A stretch of 64,000 nt of DNA from Nakamurella alba (GTDB taxonomy: Bacteria > Actinomycetota > Actinomycetes > Mycobacteriales > Nakamurellaceae), in the NCBI RefSeq assembly GCF_009707545.1, contig NZ_WLYK01000005.1, positions 248,001-312,000 on the forward strand, in the 5' to 3' direction. Of this stretch, positions 58,747 through 64,000 are shown piece by piece (position 1 is the stretch's first letter; every line of letters begins with the position of its first letter). The translations under genes and the position numbers were made by a program. Below the pieces are notes generated by a model. That model did no database searches. It saw nothing but the letters and a program-made list of their open reading frames with translations, and was not told the origin of the DNA.

Positions 58747-60333
58747 TCAGGGACGGAAGCGCGCGTGCCACAGCGCCGCCCGCGCGGCATTGGCCCCGGG
58801 TGCGCCGTGCACCCCGCCGCCCGGATGTGCTGCGGACGACCCGAGGTACAGGCCGCCCAGATGCGTCTCGGCCCGGCCACGGCCGGGGATCGGCCGCAGC
58901 ACCAGTTCCTGGTGCAGGTTCGCGGTCCCACCGCCCAGGGCGCCGCCGTGCAGGTTGGCGTTCCTGGCCTCGAACTCGCGGGGCCCGAGCACCCGGCGTG
59001 CGATCACCCGGGCTCCGAATCCCGGCGCGGCGCGCTCCAGCCGGCCCTGCATCCGGTCGGCCATCCGCTCGAGATCGTCCCGGTCCCAGCGTCCCGAGAT
59101 GCCGGTCCCCGCGTCGCGCACGGTGTGCTGCGGCACGTGCGTGTAGGCCCAGAGCGACTCCGTGCCGGCCGGGGATCTGGTCGGATCGCTGGTGGTCATC
59201 TGCCCGATCAGCAGGAACGGGTCGGCCGGCACGATGCCCGACTGCACCTCCGACATCCACACCGACACGTCGCCGGCGGTCCCGCTGCCGCCCGGCAGGT
59301 GCACAGTGCCCGGCGCAGTTTCCGGTGTGTCGGCCCATGGCACCGGTCGGTCCAGCGCCCAGTCGACCTTGACGGTCCCGGGATCCCAGGTGAATCCCTG
59401 CATCCGCTGTCTGATCCGGTGCGGCACCGCGGCGGCCGGCAGCAACCGCTCGTAGAGGGCCGGCGCGCCGACGTCGGCGATCACCGCTCGACGGGTTCGC
59501 AACCGTCCGGCGGCGGTCCGGACACCGACCGCACGTCCGTCGGCCACCAGGATCTCCTCGACCTCGGCCCCGCACCGGACACGCCCGCCCGCCGCGACCA
59601 GCCGCCGGACCAGGGCGTCGGTGAGGCTCCCGGCGCCACCGCGCGGGACCGGGAACCCTCGCTGCTGGCCGATCATCGCCAACAACCAGCCGAAGAGTCC
59701 CGACCCTGCCCCGTCCGGGGGCAGGTCGGCGTGCGCGGCGTTGCCGACGACCAGCAGCTTCGCCGCCTCGCTCCGGAGGTGCTGGGCCGTCATCGCCGTG
59801 GCCGGGCGCAGCAGGAACTGCACGTCGTCCGCCAGACCACCGCGCAGCATCGCCCCACCCAGCCGCATCCCCGCCCGGATCGGCGGGAACGGGGACAGCA
59901 GTGCGTCGACCAAGGATCCGCCGATCCGCAACCAGCGGCCGTACAGCGCCCGCCAGCCGTCACCGTCCCCCGGACAGGACGCCTCCAGCCCGGCGATCGT
60001 TCGTTCCGCGTCACGGTGCACCAGCGCCCAGCCCCCGTCGGGACCCGGGGACCCGATGACGGCCGGTGCGTGCGACCACACGAGACCGTGCTGCTCCAGG
60101 TCCAGTCCGCGGATCACCGGGGAGGCGGCACCGAGCGGGTAGAAGGAACTGAAGGTGTCGTGCCGGAAGCCGGGGGCGACGTCGTCGTCCGTGGCCACCG
60201 CGCCGCCAGGCCGGTCGAAGGCCTCCAGCACCAGCACGTCCCAGCCGGCGTCGGCCAGCAGGTTCGCCGCCACCAGCCCGTTGGGCCCGGCCCCGATCAC
60301 CACGGCGTCGGCGGTCTCCGGATCATCGCTCAC
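58747..60333 (-). CDS. phytoene desaturase-like FAD oxidoreductase
   Basis: 528 residues. VIGAGPNGLVAANLLADAGWDVLVLEAFDRPGGAV is the FAD-binding Rossmann motif, AGSLTDALVRRLVAAGGRVRCGAEVEEILV follows and the C-terminal GLYLGSSAAHPGGGVHGAPGANAARAAL is the signature of the carotenoid/phytoene desaturase-like family (NAD(P)/FAD-dependent oxidoreductase). No carotenoid gene neighbours are visible, so a different substrate is likely. GTG 60333 with AAAGG 7 bases upstream; divergent from the SRPBCC gene 36 bases away. Confidence 0.88.
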   Translation of the reverse strand: MSDDPETADAVVIGAGPNGLVAANLLADAGWDVLVLEAFDRPGGAVATDDDVAPGFRHDTFSSFYPLGAASPVIRGLDLEQHGLVWSHAPAVIGSPGPDGGWALVHRDAERTIAGLEASCPGDGDGWRALYGRWLRIGGSLVDALLSPFPPIRAGMRLGGAMLRGGLADDVQFLLRPATAMTAQHLRSEAAKLLVVGNAAHADLPPDGAGSGLFGWLLAMIGQQRGFPVPRGGAGSLTDALVRRLVAAGGRVRCGAEVEEILVADGRAVGVRTAAGRLRTRRAVIADVGAPALYERLLPAAAVPHRIRQRMQGFTWDPGTVKVDWALDRPVPWADTPETAPGTVHLPGGSGTAGDVSVWMSEVQSGIVPADPFLLIGQMTTSDPTRSPAGTESLWAYTHVPQHTVRDAGTGISGRWDRDDLERMADRMQGRLERAAPGFGARVIARRVLGPREFEARNANLHGGALGGGTANLHQELVLRPIPGRGRAETHLGGLYLGSSAAHPGGGVHGAPGANAARAALWHARFRP

Positions 60334-60369
60334 GGGTTCACCTTTCCCCTGTCGGGGGAGTGGTACGCC

Positions 60370-60807
60370 ATGAGCCGGACGACCCGAGACCTGACCTGCG
60401 CTCCCGAGGACGTGTTCGCCGTGCTCGCGAACGGCTGGCTGTACCCGGGCTGGGTGGTGGGCGCGTCCCGGATGCGTCGCGTCGACGAGGACTGGCCGGC
60501 GCCGGCCAGCCGGCTGCACCATTCCGTCGGCGTCTGGCCCCTGCTGGTGGACGACAGCACCTCCGTGCTGCTGATGGATCCGCCACGAAGGCTGGTGATG
60601 CGGGCCCGCGGCTGGCCCGCCGGTGAGGCGGAAGTGGCCATCGACGTCGTCCCGCGCCCCGGGGGCTGTCGGGTCACCATCACCGAGGACGCCACCGAGG
60701 GGCCGGCCACCCTGATCCCCGGTCCGGTGCGGAACCTGGCCCTCGGTGTCAGGAACCGGGAGACCCTTCTGCGGTTGGCCATGCTGGCCGAGGGCGGGGC
60801 GGGCTGA
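60370..60807 (+). CDS. SRPBCC (polyketide cyclase-like) protein
   Basis: 145 residues with the helix-grip fold pattern: SRTTRDLTCAPEDVFAVLANGWLYPGWVVGASRMRRVDEDWP at the N-terminus and a C-terminal helix RNLALGVRNRETLLRLAMLAE. It may bind a lipid or aromatic ligand. GGGGGAG lies 9 bases before the ATG. Divergent from the FAD oxidoreductase and upstream of the DHA2 transporter, so the three may work on the same small hydrophobic compound. Confidence 0.84.
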   Translation: MSRTTRDLTCAPEDVFAVLANGWLYPGWVVGASRMRRVDEDWPAPASRLHHSVGVWPLLVDDSTSVLLMDPPRRLVMRARGWPAGEAEVAIDVVPRPGGCRVTITEDATEGPATLIPGPVRNLALGVRNRETLLRLAMLAEGGAG

Positions 60808-60866
60808 GTCGGCGCCCCGGCATCCCCGACGGCTCCCACCCACCCGGCACGGTGTTCACTGACCGG

Positions 60867-62303
60867 ATGACCGCGCCGGCCGACGGGAACTCCAGGCACC
60901 TGACCTTCCGCTCGGCCCGCGGCCGCGGGGTGCTGTGGGCGACGGTGCTGGGCTCGGGCCTCGCGCAGCTGGACGCCACCATCGTCACCGTCGCGCTGCC
61001 GCGGATCGGCCAGGACCTCGGGGCCGGTCTGGTCGCCTTGCAGTGGACGCTGAACGCCTACACGCTCACCCTGTCCGGTCTGCTGCTGCTCGGCGGCGCG
61101 CTGGGTGACCGGCGCGGCCGGCGGCGGATCTTCCAGATCGGCGTCATCTGGTTCACCCTCGCCTCCATCGGATGCGCTGCGGCGCCGAATGTCTCGATGC
61201 TCATCGGCATGCGGGCGCTGCAGGGCATCGGCGCCGCCCTGCTCACCCCCGGTTCCCTGGCCATCCTGCAGGCGGTGTTCCGCAAGGAGGACCGCGGCAC
61301 CGCGGTCGGCGCCTGGTCCGGGCTCGGCGGCGTGGCCGGCGCACTCGGTCCGGTGCTGGGCGGTGTGCTGATCGGCTGGGGGGAGGCGGGCTGGCGGCTG
61401 GCCTTCCTGATCAACGTGCCGATCGGCGCCGTGGTGGTCTGGCTGGCCCGGCACTACATCCCGGAGACCCGGGACGAGCAGGCCACCGGGCGGCTGGACG
61501 TGCTGGGCGCCGGGCTCGCCTCGCTCGGGTTGGCGGGCGTGGTCTACGGGCTGACCGACGGTCCGGCCGGCGGCTGGCCGTGGCCGACGGTCCTCGGGGT
61601 GGCGGTCGGTGCTGCGTTGCTCGGGCTGTTCGTGCTGCGGCAGGCCAGGGCCGCGCATCCGTTGATGCCGCTGGTGCTGTTCCGGAACCGGCAGTTCAGC
61701 GCGACGAACCTGGTGACGCTCGCGGTGTACGCCGCGCTGGCCGGCGGCCTGTTCCTGCTGCCCGTCGCCCTGCAGGTGGTCGCCGGGTTCAGCCCGCTCG
61801 CGGCGGGGACGGCGACGCTGCCGCTGACGGCGGTGATGCTGGTGCTCTCACCGGTGGCCGGCCGCGTGTCCACCCGGATCGGGCCGCGCTGGCCGATGAC
61901 GGTGGGGCCGATCGTGGCAGGGGCGGGCATGGCGCTGTTCACCCGGATCGATGCGGACAGCAGCTATCTCACCGATATCCTGCCGGCGGTCCTGGTCTTC
62001 GCGCTCGGGCTGTCGGCGACGGTCGCGCCGCTCACCACCACGGTGCTCGCCGCGGCACCGAATCATCTGGCCGGGATCGCGTCGGCGATCAACAACGACG
62101 TGGCCCGGATCGCCGGGCTGCTGGCCGTCGCCGTGCTGCCGGGCCTGGCCGGAATCACCCCGGCGGTCTACGCGGACGCGGTGGCGCTGACGTCCGGGTT
62201 CCACCGGGCGGTGCTGCTGGCGGGGGCGCTCTGCGCCGCCGGCGGTGTGCTCGCCGCGCTGACGATCCGCCGGACGCCGCTGGAAGCACTCGACGACGAC
62301 TGA
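60867..62303 (+). CDS. DHA2-family MFS transporter (14 TM)
   Basis: 478 residues, about 14 transmembrane helices. LAQLDATIVTVALPRIGQDL, GALGDRRGRRRIF (motif A), RALQGIGAALLTPGSLAIL and GGVAGALGPVLGGVLIG (motif C) are drug:H+ antiporter 2 signatures. It probably exports a toxic or amphiphilic compound. ATG 60867 with TTCACT upstream. Its last 136 bases are overlapped on the other strand by the gene at 62168. Confidence 0.9.
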   Translation: MTAPADGNSRHLTFRSARGRGVLWATVLGSGLAQLDATIVTVALPRIGQDLGAGLVALQWTLNAYTLTLSGLLLLGGALGDRRGRRRIFQIGVIWFTLASIGCAAAPNVSMLIGMRALQGIGAALLTPGSLAILQAVFRKEDRGTAVGAWSGLGGVAGALGPVLGGVLIGWGEAGWRLAFLINVPIGAVVVWLARHYIPETRDEQATGRLDVLGAGLASLGLAGVVYGLTDGPAGGWPWPTVLGVAVGAALLGLFVLRQARAAHPLMPLVLFRNRQFSATNLVTLAVYAALAGGLFLLPVALQVVAGFSPLAAGTATLPLTAVMLVLSPVAGRVSTRIGPRWPMTVGPIVAGAGMALFTRIDADSSYLTDILPAVLVFALGLSATVAPLTTTVLAAAPNHLAGIASAINNDVARIAGLLAVAVLPGLAGITPAVYADAVALTSGFHRAVLLAGALCAAGGVLAALTIRRTPLEALDDD

Positions 62304-62713
62304 CCGGCCGGCCTGGCCACCTGGGGCGCCGGCGCCTTCTCGACGACCTCCGGCTCGGCCGGGACCGCCTGCAGCAGCGGGCGTTCGGTGGTGGTGCGGG
62401 CAGCGGGGCGGGACACCGGACGCTGCTCGGGGACGACGGCCCGGACGCTGAACAGCCAGCCGGCGTCCAGCTCGTACCAGCTGCGCTCGTCGATGACCTG
62501 CTTCGTGATCGGGTGCCAGCTGCCGTCCAGCCCGGCCTGCTCCCAGTCCTGCGCGCCCTGCCGGATCCGGAAGGACCCGCGGGAGGTGACGGCGATGTGC
62601 GCCAGCACGCGGCCGGGGAAGAGGAACCTGGTGCCGTCGGAGAGACCGTCCACCACACCTTGTACGTGGGGCGAGACCGCCCGGACCGAACGCAGTGCGG
62701 GAGTGGATCTCAT
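62168..62713 (-). CDS. hypothetical protein overlapping the MFS gene
   Basis: 181 residues from ATG 62713 (GAGAGG 8 bases upstream). Residues about 1-90 look folded (RAVSPHVQGVVDGLSDGTRFLFPGRVLAHIAVTSRGSFRIRQGAQDWEQAG...WHPITKQVIDERSWYELDAGWLFSVRA); the rest is Ser/Ala/Pro-rich. The last ~45 residues come from sequence antisense to the MFS 3' end, so the real gene may stop sooner or read through. A GTTT-N16-TGGTAC promoter lies upstream. Function unknown. Confidence 0.68.
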   Translation of the reverse strand: MRSTPALRSVRAVSPHVQGVVDGLSDGTRFLFPGRVLAHIAVTSRGSFRIRQGAQDWEQAGLDGSWHPITKQVIDERSWYELDAGWLFSVRAVVPEQRPVSRPAARTTTERPLLQAVPAEPEVVEKAPAPQVARPAGQSSSSASSGVRRIVSAASTPPAAQSAPASSTARWNPDVSATASA

Positions 62714-62748
62714 GGGGTGGACCTCTCTGTCGGTGCAGCAGGACGTCG

Positions 62749-62774
62749 GTACCACGATGTCGATGTGTTCAAAC
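62749..62774 (-). promoter_or_regulatory. putative sigma-B/F promoter
   Basis: On the minus strand GTTT (62774-62771), 16 bases, TGGTAC (62754-62749), one -10 mismatch, about 35 bases before ATG 62713. Confidence 0.5.
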
Positions 62775-63328
62775 CCGGTGTGATCCAGATCCATTCCCTG
62801 CAGCCGCATCTCGCCTTCGCATCGACCGGTTCACCGCGCGGGCGATGGTCGGGGCAGCAGGGGAGGGCGGGACGGGAGGCAGCGGATCGTCGGACTGTTG
62901 CCGGGCACGTGCGGTTCGGGCTGCGGTCCGGATCGGCCGGGCCGGGAGCGTGCTGTCCCGGCGCCACCGTGATCGTCCCGCAGTACGGAGAAGCTATCGG
63001 AGACGCCGTTTCGCCAAGGTTACGTCCTGTGGTCGCCCCATCACAAGAACGATCATGACCTGCATCGATGACGGAATCGGTCAAGATTTCACCCGACATC
63101 GGGCACGACCGGCGACGGCGACCACTCCTGTGTGCGGGGGTCTGCGAGCTGACCTCACCGAGGGTGACCGGATCCGGGCATCCCACCCGGGAGGTGATCC
63201 CGGTGACACGAACCGGTCGAAGATCAACAGTGATCCCTGCTGCGCGGGTGCCGGAACTCGGCGGCACACCGTTGTGGCGGCGTCGTGATGACGGGAATGC
63301 TTGTGCGTCAGCGCAGGCGCCGGCTCCG

Positions 63329-63373
63329 ATCGGCGCCGATCGACCGCGCGAATCGCGGCTGAACGGCACGGAC
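63329..63373. repeat. 45-nt structured repeat, copy E
   Basis: Same 45-nt frame as copies A-D, 33 kb away: inner arms CCGCG (63344-63348) and CGCGG (63354-63358) fall at the identical offsets; 3' arm ACGGCACGGAC. The outer stem has four mismatches, so this copy is decayed. It lies 14 bases downstream of the stop of the gene at 63387. Confidence 0.7.
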
Positions 63374-63386
63374 GTGCAGTGGCGGG

Positions 63387-64000
63387 TCAGCCGGGATTCG
63401 GCCCGCTGTCGGGTCGCCGGCCCCGCCACCCGGAGAGCCGGGCGCCGAGCACGCCGAGGGCGAGTTCCGGTGCGTTCTGGTGCACCGATGCCAGGAAACT
63501 CGTCCGGACGTCCGGCCGGTGCAGCGGGTGGCCGGTCGGGGTGCGGTGCAGCAGTCGGTCGACGGTCCGCCCCGCCGCCGCATCGCAGTCGGCGGCCCAC
63601 TGCTGCCTCGCCGACCGGTCACGCCCGTCGAGCAGCCGCTTGACCCAGGACTCGACCTGCCACTCCCGGCCGTCCGGCGCCTGGCGCAGGTAGCCCCCCA
63701 GCGGGTCGGTGTACACCCGGCCGTACCGGGACGATCCTGCCGCGGCGACGATCTCGTCGAGCAGTGCGCGCAGCAGCAGTGACCGGGCCAGGGCCGCGCC
63801 GAGGTCCGGCCGGTCGGCGACCCGGAGCAGCACCGCCTCGAGCGCGATCGGCCACCGATCGTCGAGCCCGGTGGGCGCAGGTGCCGGCGGTTCACCGGCC
63901 ACCGCGGTCGAACCGTGCTCCCCCCAAGGCCAGCCGCCCGCGGCGACGAACTCCGCATCGGCCACCACCACGTCCTGTGCCAGCCGCTCCCGGACCGCAC
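63387..64000 (-). CDS. hypothetical protein, N-terminus outside window
   Basis: The frame continues to the right edge, so the protein is probably longer than the 204 codons seen. Visible features: LLLRALLDEIVAAAGSSRYGRVYTDPLGGYLRQ, a charged RDRSARQQWAADCDAAAGRTVDRLLHRTP, and HPLHRPDVRTSFLASVHQNAPELALGVLGARLSGW. No domain recognised. A copy of the 45-nt repeat follows its stop. Confidence 0.65.
   Translation of the reverse strand, partial: AVRERLAQDVVVADAEFVAAGGWPWGEHGSTAVAGEPPAPAPTGLDDRWPIALEAVLLRVADRPDLGAALARSLLLRALLDEIVAAAGSSRYGRVYTDPLGGYLRQAPDGREWQVESWVKRLLDGRDRSARQQWAADCDAAAGRTVDRLLHRTPTGHPLHRPDVRTSFLASVHQNAPELALGVLGARLSGWRGRRPDSGPNPG

Larger units (their letters stand above)
62714..63386. 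other. 673-bp intergenic region
   Basis: Holds a sigma-B-like promoter for the 62168 gene (separate entry) and the fifth copy of the 45-nt structured repeat next to the stop of the last gene. Frames of 190-300 codons exist but show no Shine-Dalgarno or domain, and I do not call them. Confidence 0.6.

Noticed and set aside
62710-63643. Frames of 190-300 codons near 63 kb
   Set aside because: They run over the 45-nt repeat and antisense to the last gene; no start signal or domain.
1-64000. Insertion sequences, prophage or integrated element
   Set aside because: No transposase, integrase or phage structural gene and no flanking direct repeats were seen; base composition is uniform.

Overview
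This is about 64 kb of very GC-rich DNA with GTG/TTG starts, many 4-base start/stop overlaps, LAxTG-type sortase signals, an F420-type oxidoreductase, GAF-ANTAR proteins and sigma-B/sigma-F family sigma factors. Together these indicate a high-GC Gram-positive actinobacterium. A Nakamurella/Frankia-like lineage is a guess from style only. I see no rRNA, tRNA, insertion sequence, prophage or CRISPR.

Layout. 1-3.1 kb: end of an overlapping operon (acyl-CoA dehydrogenase-like, PIG-L deacetylase/methyltransferase fusion, family 2 glycosyltransferase). 3.1-9.3 kb: SDR/TetR divergent pair with twin operators, secreted SGNH hydrolase, membrane spermidine synthase-like protein, sortase-anchored Ig-like protein. 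9.4-14 kb: LacI regulator, MHS-type transporter, 3-hydroxyisobutyrate dehydrogenase-like enzyme and divergent LysR regulator. 14-19.3 kb: LLM oxidoreductase, SDR, GH15 glucoamylase/trehalase-like enzyme, helical protein and DUF72 protein in one direction behind a sigma-B-like promoter. 19.4-29.3 kb: housekeeping and regulatory genes (PAP2, NAD(P)HX dehydratase, large LuxR regulator, NUDIX, GGDEF, CYTH-CHAD). 29.3-30.0 kb: a non-coding array of four structured 45-nt repeats; a fifth lies at 63.3 kb. 30-37.7 kb: GAF-EAL protein and two giant low-complexity secreted proteins, one with 18 chaplin-like cysteine modules and a sortase signal.

38-55 kb reads as a stress-response district: three sigma-B/F-type sigma factors, three GAF-ANTAR regulators, a GAF-PAS-GGDEF protein, a Rv2629-like protein with DUF6480 and peptidase E, DUF421, DUF6328, a PPOX-type stress protein, two paralogous six-cysteine mini-proteins and several acidic or membrane small proteins. 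Sigma-B/F-like GGGTAC boxes recur, several exactly 9 nt before a start codon, which suggests a leaderless regulon served by the nearby sigma factors. 55.3-64 kb: a carbohydrate ABC transporter lacking its ATPase, a phytoene-desaturase-like oxidoreductase, SRPBCC and DHA2 transporter genes, and two unknowns, the last cut by the window edge.

The best candidates for something undescribed are the 45-nt structured repeat family, the 18-module chaplin-like wall protein with its PAPAAKP companion, and the GGGTAC-N9-start promoters, including one palindrome that appears to drive two divergent leaderless genes.
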